A stretch of 64,000 nucleotides of DNA from Anisus vortex (taxonomy: Eukaryota > Mollusca > Gastropoda > Planorbidae), in the NCBI GenBank assembly GCA_949126835.1, contig OX421507.1:26920822-26984821 (forward strand), given 5' to 3'. Shown here piece by piece: positions 32,901 through 46,100 of the stretch. The notes beneath the pieces were generated by a model. That model saw only the letters and a list, made by a program, of their open reading frames with translations, was not told the DNA's origin and ran no database searches. Within the stretch, counting starts at the first letter, position 1; every line of letters begins with the position of its first letter. Both the position numbers and the translations under genes were made by a program.

Positions 32901-34159
32901 GGAAACAAAAAAATGGACTAAAAAAAGACTGGATTGACAAATTATGTGACAAACTCTTGTGCTACATTGAATCTGTTTATTATGGGTCTGTGAATTATGT
33001 TTAATTTAAAAATATCACTGGACATCATCCATCCAGGGTGACGTGAAGTGTTCATCCATAGTTACGATTGGCATCAATCTTTTACCATCATCCTTTCCTG
33101 GAAGGTTAATTGCAGACAGATCAACTTCATCCTCATCTAGCCACTCAACATCCTCTGAATGTGCATTTTCTCTTCTGGCAATAACTGCCATGAGCTCTCT
33201 TTGCCTTCTAGCAGCTATTCTCAAAGGACGGATGTGTTTTATCTGAGTTGATTCTGAAACAGTTTGGGTTGGTACATTCTCCCAAGACAGAGCTCTGTGT
33301 GTCTCTGCATGTTTCTTCAACATTGTTTGTGAGGCAAAGTATAAGTGACACACTTTGCAAATTAAATTTGATCAAATAAGCTGGTCTGCAAAGATGGACA
33401 ATAAAGATCATATGGTTGTACTTTGAAAACACCTGTCGATCTCGGCATAATGTAATCAAATTTGAGAGTTTGTGCCACAAACAATGAATGAAATTTATGA
33501 TAATCTGCATCGGCTCTTTCTGACACTTTGAGTCCATCAGTTGTTTGGTTGTTTGGGATTGGAGGAGGCAATAATCTCAAAAGAAAATTATTTTTAAAAC
33601 TATTAAATTATACTTAAAAAACAACAACAAATAAATTAGAAATAAAATTAAAATAAATAAATGTGTGACGTCACACATGGTCGGAACCCCCTCCCCCTTG
33701 TCACAAACTGTCACACTTTCTTACACCCCCCCCCTTGTCACAAACTGTCACACTTTCTTACACCCCTCCCCCTGTCACAAACTGTCACACTTTCTTACAC
33801 CCTCCCCCTGTCACAAACTGTCACATTTTCTTACACCCCCTCCCCCTGTCACAAACTGTCACACTTTCTTACAAGCCCCTCCACCCTGTCACAAACTCCA
33901 CCCCCTGGAGCGTGACGTACTTTATGGACGGCCCCAAAAGAGATTTATAGAAAAAATCGTTAAAGCGTCTTATATTTAAAACACAATTAACGTGTTTGTG
34001 ATTATCATCCTTTTTTATTTGCATTTACATCAAAAACAATATTTTATTAGTAAACTTTCATATTCAATGGTAATTAATGTCTAAACATTATCATTTGTTA
34101 ATGAAGATGAGGATCTAATACATGCAAATATTTTTTGTTATCTCAGTTTAACTGAGAAG

Positions 34160-34196
<37 letters not shown>

Positions 34197-37100
34197 TTGT
34201 CAAAATATGTTTTAGTAATAGTTATAATAATGAACCTGGTATATTTATTACTTAGATCTCAGCCTAACTGAGATTACCGATAATATATTATTATTTTTTA
34301 TTTTCAAATATGCTTATTCAAGATTTTACATGTACAATCTCATATATTTTACAATGAAAAAAAGAGGATAGAAGAACAGTACATACATAGTTAAGGGAAT
34401 AGAAGACAAAATAATTTACGAGACAAAAAGTTTTCTAACTTTAAATTTAAATTCATTCATTCTTCTTTTTTTACATTCATGCTTAACATCCATACATATT
34501 TAAATTAGTTTAAACATATATTAAATGTAAACATCCATTATTAACTGTAAGATATTTAAAACAACGTAATATGGAGAAAAATTAAACAAAGTGTGGTAGA
34601 AATTATGTACATTTCATTTCAATTGTTCTATCCCTTGGGATATATATTTTAATTTCAACCAACAAGCGCGATCTTAAAGAACAAAGAAAGGGTCACATAT
34701 GACAAAGGAAAGTGAAACACCTATAGAAGTACTTTAATGTGATTGGGAGAATTCAAAATGACAAACAATCGTTGTTAAGCAGAATAGATAAGTTGCAATT
34801 ATACGAACTGGGTATTTAATTAAATGTTTGATAATATACATATAATATAATATAATATTTATATAATTTTCAAATACTTTTTACAGTTTGAACATTTTAA
34901 AGTTATAAATTTTAAGCTATTTATGGTTTAAAAAAAAAAAGAAAAAAAATCATATTAGAAATATGAGCGCAAATAAAACGGGTAATTTATCTCCCTTTAA
35001 CTAAAACAAACGTGTCCACATTGATTCACTAGTGATGCCGAACAAGTGATGTTTTGTACCATAACAAATATTACTGACTAATTATTCTTTCTTTATATAA
35101 GTCCAACATTATAATATTCATTAGAAGATTTATTTATGATTTAATTATGATAGGATTAAAATAATGTAGGCTACATTAAATTGTTGTCCATTTAAGGAGT
35201 TTATATTTTAAATATTAATAATTAGAGAAATGACATAATATATGAAACAATTGTTAGAAAACTCCGCTTTGAGTGCTTCGATGAACTCCTGAAACTATCT
35301 ATCTAAAAATATATGCAATAATATAGGGATGCACATGTAGTTAAATGTTTTGAAATTTCACGGCTTGATATGTCCAGTTTCAATGCAAATCCATTCCAGT
35401 GGTCCTTGTAAATGCAAGTTCAACTCACTTAAATGTGTCGCTGTGTCGTTCAGAAGCATTGGCGTCAACAGCCAGTTTTCTTCATTCAGGACCGGAAAAT
35501 GTTCATGTTTTTTTATCAATAAAAAACACCTCTTGGAGGTCTCTCGCGCGCCATTGAAAATAGCTCTGCGTGCCAAGTTTGTCACGCGAGCCTTAGGTTG
35601 CGGACCCCTGCTCTAGATCACATACCATTAGATCAATATACTACTAGATCCTCATACCAATAAATCGTTTTATCACAGAATCATTCTTCCATTTGATCAC
35701 TATACAATGGATCGTTATAACACTAGATAATTACACTACGAGATCTGTATACCCATATATCACTTTACCATTGGATCACTAAACTACCAGATAGCTAAAC
35801 CATTATATACAAAAACAAAAACTGGATGTTCCTTTTTAACCCCTGAAATTATTTTATTCCCAGACAAAGTCTTTAGTACCGAACGTGATTTTTGTTTCAG
35901 TCAAATCTTGATGAAACTTAGCTGAATAATAAATAAAATAATTCAATATTTTATGCACAATCATCAGTGAACACAATTTAACGGACTTTGGGCTTTCGCC
36001 AAGCCTTATTTGCCGAAGTCATGTTTAGTTGCGAGGAAACCACAGCGCCGATGAAATATTAACCGTTATATTGATTTAGTGTTTTAAATCAATTTCCATA
36101 GCTTTTAGCACTTGTAAAATATGATTTAATTTGAACGTGTAAAAGCTTTATTGAGATTTTGTTTGATGGAATTTGGGCATCATGAGAAATCTCGGAAGAA
36201 ATGTGAACTCATTACGTCTACATTATGAATAAGGCCTATACTACGTGGGCTAAATAACTGATTTCAGTTAAAGAATATGCCTAATAGGCCTAAAGAATGT
36301 CTAGTCTTTGCATTAACCAGAGTCCAGCGGTCGGCTAAGTGTGATTTCTAATTCATTCCGCGTGCCCAACAGCCTAAGAGTCATCCTGCTCTAGCACTCA
36401 ATTTCTTGTAGAAGAGACTTGAATTTGAATTTTTTTAGACCTCCGTGTGCCTTTGAAAAAAGCTCTGCCTGCCAAGTCTGGCACGCGTGCCATAGGTTGC
36501 CGACCCCCGAACTACACCACCCCTTCGTCGCTATTTATTTGCAAGAAAATTGATATAATATACCAATCGTTATACAGACAATATTTCTAACACATATTTT
36601 ATCATTTAATTATAGGTCTTCACCTTTAAAAATTCCAATTGTTTTCTTTTCTTTCAGAGAGTAGATTATGGCAACAGTAAGGAAAACCATTGGAAAGGCG
36701 GGAAAATTGACAGAAATGAAAAAATCTTGTTCCAGCAGGTAGGCCCACATTTCCGTTTTGCTATAGTAACTGTGAAACTGTTTATATAAATATAAATAGC
36801 TAAGATTAAATTATTTTTTTCTTATCTTTCATGTTACAGACAATCCTTCTATAAAGAATATTATTGTGTCACTAAAGTTTGAGTCTGGTCTTGCGTTTTT
36901 ATTAGTGTTTTAAATGATGTTTAAGTTACTGGTTTTCCTGGTTTGTTCAGGCGACCCATTCCATGCCCGGATGTCATTCGGGAAGAAACAATACTTAGTA
37001 AAATATTTTTGTTCTTGCATATGTGATACGAAGAGTGTTTTTGTCCTTATGTTTATCTGAACATTGTAATAGATTGTTATTGATAGATTTTACTTGAAGG

Positions 37101-40100
37101 CTTACACATTAATAAGGAATTTGGGTATATGTCATTTTGCATAAAAGTTAGAACCATGTAGCATGTCGATAGTCGTCAGTGACACATTATAGATTAAAAA
37201 ACAACAACACATCACATCAATATGCTATTCTTTGCAATCGGTCTGAGAAGTATAAAAAGTAATTTTTGGGTTGTTTTGAACGATGTGGATGATACTTCAA
37301 TTTCGGGAATATATTCTACACCTATATTCTGTTTAATATCTTTTTTTCCTTTAAAAACTATCTTTCCTGGTTACATGACGCGACAATCTGTATTAGTATC
37401 GGTTACGAGCAGTTGGTTACAACAGCACGTGCTGTTTGCCTTGCAGGATTTCACAGGAGCGGCCAACCGATTGTGCCGAACCCTTAAGGTCATACATCCG
37501 TGTTGCGTGATATATGGCAGAGTTTCTTCTCCGAGTCCCAAGAGAGTAATCTAAAAAAGAAGTGGGATTTAAACCTGGTTACAAAATAGGTGATTGTTTA
37601 TTGTTCCGACATACAGCTTAATTGTAGGTCGTATTCGCCGAGCTTGGTAAATGATGAATTTCCGATCATGTTGTATGTTAGTTACTAATGCAATAGTCCA
37701 CCATCAGGATGGCAAAGTGCAGTCACCACTGAGGCGTCCCAGAGTACTCACCATCATCAGCAACATGTACAGAGACAGCAGGGAGAAGCTCATCTTGAAC
37801 ACAAACTCCCAGATGAACTTCGAGGACATCCTGAACGATATCAGCAACATGGTGAACATCCCGAATCCACCCGTTAGGGCGCTATACACAGAACGCCCAC
37901 CCCACCAGAAGGTAAGAGTTGCAGCTATTCAAATGTCATCATCTTGCATGGGTCTGAAGTTTATTGTCGAATCTTTCGTTCAGAATCAAGGGGGTCTCAA
38001 ATACGCAACCCTGTGGGCCGTTCACAACGAACAAGTGCATGTGGGTGTTTTGCGAAGCATTCTGAGATTAAAAAAGAATGTACTCTTTTTTTTTAAAGCT
38101 TTTAAGTTTGAACTTTAACATTAGCGCCTATTTTTAACATAAGCATTGTTTACTTACTTTTTCAATTACTTAACAAATAGTCCACGGGAACTACACCCAC
38201 CCTACAAATTTGTTTTACTGAGGGGGCTTAAACCATTAAATAAAATTGTATTTACTTCAATCATTTTTAAAGTTCACCCGATGATACGGCCTTTGGGTTT
38301 CTTTACCAGTCATCGTCTAGCCCTTAGGCCTTATAGCAATATGAGCTTAAGACCTCTGATCTCAGGCACTACTCTTGTAAAACACTCCCTGTCTGTGTTG
38401 TTCTTACATTTACTGTTCAAATCTCCTTTTTTTGTCAAACGTTCTTGCAATGGACCTTATTAAAAAAAAACAAGTACCAACCCTAATATCATGTTTGAGA
38501 ATCACTGACAAGGGTATCCTTCATTCACAGGTTGAGAGCTACAGCCAGCTGATCAGAGAGTTTGCTGACCATGACAATTTTCTTGCCTGTGGGGAGGAGA
38601 TTTTGCCGTTTGAGCTGATGCCCAAGAAGCCCGTTTCCATGGAAGCTTCGGGAAAACCCAAGAGAAGTGTCCGGAGGACAACGAAATGTAGGTTCTACTT
38701 CGACGTTGCTAACTTTGTTCTCCTTTTTTTAAAAAAGAGGCTTTTAGAGTCTTACTACCTTTGTAGCAGTGATGAATTGCTGCCATTAAAAATTAACGAC
38801 ATGCCAACAGAATCAATAGTCTATAGTCTATAGGTCTAGAACAGTTTATTGTTCGGTGACTTCTTTGTAGATAGAGGGTGGCTAAGAGAAGATAAGAGCT
38901 TAACTAACTTTGGTCAAATATATCCTTGATGCTTAAAACAAAAAGCTGGTTTTTATTTTCATTACCAATATTTCCATTCATGATAAAATGTCGTTAATAT
39001 CGACTGCTTATCTTTGTCATTAAGTCCAAATATAAATAATTGACAGATGACAGATGTGACATCAAGATTCTTATCGAATGAGGGACACTGCTAAAGATCT
39101 AACCAATTTTATCTATACGGTTATGATTGTTTTTTAAGGTTTATGTTATTGTTACTTGTTTATATTACGTGATTATATTTTTATTTATATACTGTCTCTC
39201 TTCAGAGGCAAACACGAATTGACTCAACTGTTTTATATAGTCGATGACGTTGTTTTATTACAGTCACATAAACAATATAATAAAAAAATTAATGAAATTA
39301 TAAATTTATTCCTACTATCACCCTTCACAACGTCTTTAAAGTTATACTATCAATATATATTTTCATCTTCATGTCACACTGTAAAACTCCTCACTGAACA
39401 CATCCTTTAAAAAACTAAATCTACATATTTAGACAAAAAAAAACTTGGACTTCCTCTCCTTGGAAAGTCCTTACAACAACTGACCAAAACCTCTTCTTAC
39501 TTCCCTTTGTTAACGCTCTTAATATCACTCGGTACAAATTCACACTTTACACAGTTCTCCCTGTGTCACATTCTTTATGACCTATATACATGTATCCAAC
39601 TATTGAACCTGTAACAGTGTTACTAATTATTGGGCTTTTCTACTATCAACACCCAGATCGTCTCGTCCCCCCAAAAAAGTTCCTTTTATGGTTTGGTATT
39701 AATGTATTCCTAGCTACACTCTAGACCGATCCACACTGTAGGATTCACCATCGGGCATTCTTTGCATGTTTCAGCTGAAGCTAGTAGATTTTCCAGAGAC
39801 CAGAGCTCCTCCCCTACGCGGGATTCCGAAGACACAACGATACAAGAACTAGGTCAAGACAAGTACAGCACGAGATTTGTGAAATCAAAACGAAACAAGA
39901 CAGATTCCATCAGAGTAGACATCAATGGAAAAATACGAGGTAGATCTACCTTTAAGAAAAAAAAAGACCTATTGAAAATGTTTACAAAATCTTTTTGTGT
40001 TACGAGGTTAGGGCATTTTGTTTGTATCACATAGATCCGATGGCGCAATAAATGCTATAACAGTTTTATTCTATTCATAATTATCCGTAGATCCATAGTA

Positions 40101-43100
40101 CAATTTGTTGTTTTATTCGGCTGATGACCGATAATTGAAAAATTAAAGAGTATCTATGCATATAATCTATTAGTGAAAGCAACCATAAGCAACTTTTCAC
40201 ATGTTTCATATTGTTCTGATCGCAAAATTGAAAAACTAAACTGAATTTACAAAATAAATACATATTCGTCTGCTAAAACTTGAAAACCGTATTTATCTCT
40301 CATTTATATTTTACGCGAATATTGACAAGTCTTAATGATTATGCATATACTAGGAGTTATGCCCCGTCAAACTGACAAAGAAACGAAAGATTACAATGTT
40401 TTTGTTAAAAGAGAAAGAAAAAATAACAAACAATATTAAAATAAAAACTGTATTGAGAACGTTTCTTTCGGTATTTAGATTTTGTTTTACTGTAGCCTAC
40501 CAAATTAAAAGGTCTAAAAAAATAATAAAAAATACGGACGAGCCGGAAGGGCTCTTGAGTCCAGGGCGTGAATTATCGTGGTGGCCCAATGTAAAACAAA
40601 TCCTATACTATAGGTACAGGCCGGGCCGTATTTTGGACTGTGGAGGCCCTGTTCCCAAATTTATGTGGGGGCCCTGTTCCCAAATTTATGCAGTCGCCCC
40701 TCATGGCCTCGCCCCTGCCTTCCACATAGGCATACCTCAGAAAAATACCGTTAATTCATGTTAGCCTATATTCTGTAAAATCATAAATTGTAAAATCATA
40801 CATACTTTTTATGTTGCGATTAGCTTGGTTGGAATGGAGCGCTTAAAATTGTAGGGGAATAAATGACAATTTTTACATTTTAAACGAAAGAATGGGGATG
40901 TCACTAAAATAAATATTTTTGTTACGTGGGGGCACCTATTGTGTGGGGCCCCTGTTCCAATGAAACATGTGGAGCATGCCTAAATACGCCACTGGGTACA
41001 GGCATCCAGGCACCGGGTGGTTCGTGAGACGGGATTGCTGCGTCCATTGCTTCCTCCCCGTCGCCTCTCGGCAGTGCTATGAGTCTCGGACCCGCAGCGG
41101 GAGCTGTCCGTCCCCCAATGCGTTCGCCCGCCGGTGTAATCTTAATGGGACCGTATCGGCGGTTTACACACATTGCCAGTCTTTGAGGCCCACCGGTGCA
41201 GAAGTGTTTTTACTGTACCAGAATTAGCTAACGAAAGCGATATTTTTACCTTTTGTTGTTTAGGATATTAGACTGGACACTTGGGAAATGACTTTACGTT
41301 AGACATGAAATAAAAAGTTGTTGTTTATTTTTTTTTTTAACCTTTCAGAATTCTTCCCACCAACAATACCGATGGAAGACGAAGATGGTCGCAAACCTGA
41401 CAAAAAATTAAAACTCGACTGGGTGTATCCTTTAATGTTTGACAAAATTTTATATTAGGTCTATTTTCTTTTGGAATAAGGTTAAAGTATAAATTGGTAA
41501 AAAAAAAATCTATAACATTTATAACATCTTGCAGTGTACATTTTTAAAGATTTATTAACAAGCCTGCCTAATTAGTACTGTTAGATTTCCTTAAGTGTAG
41601 ATCAGTTACGGGTTTAGAGGCAGGGATGTGAAACAGAACCTGACCGTCCTGCCGTCCAGTGGTCAGCTTGTTTACTTTGTGGCTGCTGTCGTAGTGCTGT
41701 ATGACAAGAAGTTCATCACTCAAAAACATTACCTGGGGCACTCGGAGGAAATTACATGGTACATATTTCATTTGTTTGTTGTTGTTGTTTTTGTGTACCA
41801 TTAATGTTAGGGAACATCCACATATGGTGACAAGGGGGGGGGGGGAAGGTACTTCGATAAAATCTATAGGCTTATTTATGTAAAAAAAAAAACAAGTTGA
41901 CATTTGTACAGATTGTGTTCATACACAATTTATGTATATTAAAAGAGAAATAGCGAGTTCAGCAATAGGGAAAAAAAAAAACAAGCAATAGGGAACATAG
42001 CAAAAAATCAGATTGTATAGTAAACATAACAACAAACTACAACTAATGTTTTGAGCAAACAGAATGATATATAACAGCCCCCCCCCCCCATTTTTTTCAG
42101 TTATAAAAATAACAGGAAAATTGTCAAAATTGTATTTAAGGGTTTTTCCCGGCTCTCCCTCCTCCCCAACCAGTGCGTAAATACAGATGAGCTTATCTGC
42201 TGTTTGAAAAAAATTATTAGCAAAAGGTTCTAGTTACATAAGGCATTTAGTTTTCTATGTGTAATTTTGTTACATTGTTTTTTTTTAACTCACTTTGTAT
42301 GAATTTTATTTTATTTTATTTAAGAAATTGGCCGAGAATAGAACATTTCAAATTTGATTGTCTTGAATAATTGACAAATTAGAACATTTCAATGAAAGAA
42401 ACGTATAAGCATACTGTTTACAAGACATATATAGGCCTATAGCTCATAAACCGATCAAACATGAATATGTTTTAAGTACTGATTGTCGTAATGTATTTGT
42501 TTTGGGTCTAAATCAAATAATAATTAATTCCGATTAATTTAATAATTGCATTTATAACTGCAATTATTGTATGCCTAGGCCTACATCATTCTTGTATTAG
42601 ACTAGTCTTTCTAAAAAAAAACAACGTTTGCAGCTGTTGGTTTTCACAAATAGGCCCTACAAGCGTGTGAACATTTCGTGATCCATTGCCTTCCCGTAAG
42701 CAAGTAATTGTGTTTAAAACTAACTTAATGAATGTGATTTAAAATAGTATTATGCCCAAGCCGTTGCAAATTTTTATTTTATTTTTAAATACGTAGCCTA
42801 CGTCGGCTCAACGCATTCAGACTAGCACCCTAACCTATTCTGTGCCCTAACCACATCCCCACCCATCAAATCTCGCCCATAGGCCTGCTCATCCGTAGAC
42901 TACGCAAAAAGCCCTGAACACCCCCCCCCCCCCTCCGCTCAATGCGTACGAAATATCTGGAAGACCCCCTTATTGCAAAAGTGCAATAGTTAAAAAAAAT
43001 ATATATATAATCATTTAAACAGAAACGTTTCGGCTGTAGTAAAATATATTTATTGTGCTCTCTGAGATCTATAATATTTAGTTCAGTGAGTTTGCTATAG

Positions 43101-46100
43101 TCAAAGGGAGAGAATTTCCAAGTGTGTTTGCTGTGTTGGTAATGATAAGTTCTTACATATTTGCAAATCGTAAAATGTAATAATATCTAATATCAATAGT
43201 TAAAGGACTAAATCTAGAAACACCAGAGAGCAGGAGCAAAGTATTAATAATGCATAAAGCAGCGTTTCCCGAATTCCAGGTCAAGACACTGCACTGGTCT
43301 ACAATAAGTTTTAATAACCAAATTAATCAGCCGTAGCAAAAATACTAAATATTTTTTAGAAATTCGTATAGGCTAGTGATGGACAATTTACATTTTAGTT
43401 GGCCAGCTAATAAAAAATATATAAATGATTGAAATCACGAAAAAATGTGTTTATGAAAAACTGACATAATTTAAAGCATTAAAATTATAATTTAGAATTA
43501 CAACACAACAAAAATATATTGCCATGCTCAGATAGACATAATCTATAATGACATAACTTTGACATAAGGCATAATTTAAAGGATAAAAACGTTTTTCTTA
43601 TTCCATAAAAAATAAGCAATAATTTTCAATACATGTTATGAATTTAAGTTAAATGTCAAAGTTGAATAATGAAAAGCAATTTTCAATTATTGAAGAGTTC
43701 TAAATAGTTATATTTTAATAATATTATTATATAAGTTATAACTTATAAGTATAAGCGACGCAGAGTCGTAAACATAAAAAGTCGACTAAAAAGCGAGGCG
43801 TTATAATAATATCATCTTATATATCGTTGCAGTTGTGAAGCGTTTTGTTGGTGAAATGCGAATTACTAATGCCTTTTGGATTATCAAAATGTGTGTCTTT
43901 CTTGGGAAAAAAGGATTTAGCTACTTCTTTTAGACTAGTAGAGTAGGCTAGTAGGCCTATGCCCTATGCCTATAATATGGCCTATTCTATATTAGCTACT
44001 GCTAGTATATGTAATATGTAGCCTACATTTAATTTGTATATATATTTATTTTTAGGAATGAGGCCTCGCGGCCTATTATATAGTTATTACGGTACTTTAT
44101 AAGCTAATGCTAATGCATTGTAACTCATGATTGTTACCATTGCCATTGTAATTGTAGTTTATGATAATCTGGTCCATAGGTCCATAGACATAGACTTAGA
44201 CTTATAATTGAATGTAGGCTATTTAAAATAAAACTTTATTAAAAGATTAAAAAATTATAAAAAAAAACAACAACTTTTTCAGTTTAACTATCCATCCTAA
44301 TGGACGATTCATAGCCACTGGTCAGACTGCTGGTAAAACTCCAGATAAAGGGGTAAGTAATAAGTAGCAGACTAACTAAAAGTAAAAGGTTAGTTCATTG
44401 AATAATCTAGTATTTCTCTCAATTCTAATGATAAAAAGGGATAGTCTCTCCTTAGGCTACACCATAAATGTATGAGCAATAAAAGCAGCTAGTTAGGACT
44501 TTGGTAAAACTGATCAGTATAGATTATGTATTTAATGGTTTGATATTCTTATAAAAATAATTATAGAAAAGTATTTGTAACTTTTTGTGTCCATATATAT
44601 TTGTTGAGCAAACAGGGCAGTAAAATGCAATATTTGGTCAAAGAGAACATGCTAAGCAATTTCAGGTTACTCCCTAATTATTGCTATAAAAATGTATAAT
44701 GGCTACAGTTAAAATTTAAACTTTTTTTTTGTATGATAATTTTTTCTTATTGTTAAAGAAAGTTTCCTTTAAACCCACATTTTGTTAGCGTCCCACTTAT
44801 GTCACACTATACAAAAATTTCCTTTAAAAAGTTAATCATTTTGAAGTCTTACAATATAACCATACACATTCTGTTCTAGGCCCATGTTCGTGTTTGGGAT
44901 GGTACTTCTCTTTCAACCTATGCTGTCATAGGGCTGGGGACTTTTCAACAAGGCATCTCCTGCGTCAACTTCTCTGAAAGAGGTCCACAGACTGGTGGTA
45001 GATCTGACTCGGTAAGTACAGGTGTCAGTTTCAGTTTAGTGTGCAATTACCTATAATAAGTGCTCAAGCAATAAGATTATATTACAGTTTTATTACTTAA
45101 TTGCCAAGGTTTTAGTTTGTAACTCATTAACTTCAGACTTTTTCTTATCTTATAAAGTTAAATGTTACCATGCTCCTATTATATAGAACCTTATTACATT
45201 CATGGTCTAGTCTTGCATTTTGATTTGTGTTGATTCTATATATATATATATATATATCTTGTTTCAGTCTATCATAAAAACCTTTTGAATGTTGAGGTTC
45301 TTATCAGGGGCGAAGCCAGAAATTTTTTCCAGGGGGGGCTGAACTTTCGCGTGACAAATATTTACCAAATACCAGGGGGGGGGGGGGCTAAACTTTCGCG
45401 TGACAAAGATTGACCAAATTTTTAGTAAATTTAGTGCATATTTTAAAACAATCAGTTGAAAAAAATATTTTTTAAAAATTCCAGGGGGGGGGGGGGGGGC
45501 TTAGCCCCCCTCAGCCTCCCCTGTGGCTTCGCCCCTGGTTCTTATATCTAAAACTCCCCTCCTTCCCTTGTTTAACAGCCACTGTCATATTTTGCATACA
45601 ACCTTCTTGCAACCTAATTCCTTATTTTAGTTCTAAATAAACATAATTAATAATGGGCAACCCCTAAAGACACCAACATACAATTTGAAACAAATTGTTA
45701 CATTGAAATGGTTAAAACTGATGCTCTGTAGAAATAATAGTTTGGTGTTATCTTTATTTCTTTTGATCCATGCATGTTCTTTGAATGAAAGATGTATTCA
45801 TTCCTATGAGTATATCGATATCTTTCATTTCATTATCAAACATAGACATATGGTGAACTTCTTATGGCAATAGATGACAGTGACAGGCACCAACTGACTG
45901 TCTGGGACTGGCAGACAGAAAAACTTCTTGCAAAAACAACGGTAAACTATGTAACAAATATATCCTTACTTTGCATAAAAAATTGAACAAGTGGCAAAAC
46001 ATATTTTATCGAGTGGTCAAAAGATAAAATGTTAACATATGAAAATAGAGATATTTGGCTGTCAATTATAGTTTTATTTAATGGACTGTTGCTTACTTTA

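Larger units (their letters stand above)
32237..33935 (-). mobile_element. nested DNA transposon, 1.7 kb, with a 20-bp perfect TIR and C2H2 zinc-finger ORF
   Basis: GTCCATAAAGTACGTCACGC at 32243-32262 and its exact reverse complement at 33910-33929, then GGCAC/GGCCCC at the outer ends. C-rich subterminal repeats with TGTCACAAACTGTCAC lie just inside both ends. The minus strand between 33015 and 33580 codes for a protein fragment with one zinc finger. A SINE fragment (32463-32583) is also inside. The superfamily is not assigned. Confidence 0.82.
32077..35610 (+). mobile_element. hAT element, 3.5 kb, interrupted, TSD CTCTATAT/CTCTAGAT
   Basis: Left end CAGAGGTCGGCAACTTTTTG, right end AGGTTGCGGACCCCTG. 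The 8-bp flanks at 32069-32076 and 35611-35618 match 7 of 8. The right 0.8 kb is shared with 9813-11165. The body is interrupted by the element at 32237-33935. The pre-existing tandem repeat continues on both sides. No hAT transposase remains recognisable. Confidence 0.9.

Noticed and set aside
33661..33979. Three overlapping frames with repeated SQTVTLSYTP or VTNCHTFLHP text
   Set aside because: They are translations of the C-rich subterminal repeats of a transposon.
37222..37554. Open stretch of 110 codons as an extra exon between exons 4 and 5
   Set aside because: Exons 4 and 5 join directly in frame in the inter-DCX linker; the stretch has no known domain and no suitable donor in phase.
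39156..39410. Reverse transcriptase catalytic box (FYIVDDVVLLQSH resembles YADD)
   Set aside because: The first residue of the YxDD motif context is altered, no other RT block is visible within the following 600 nt, and the surrounding text is AT-rich noise. Possible but not supported.
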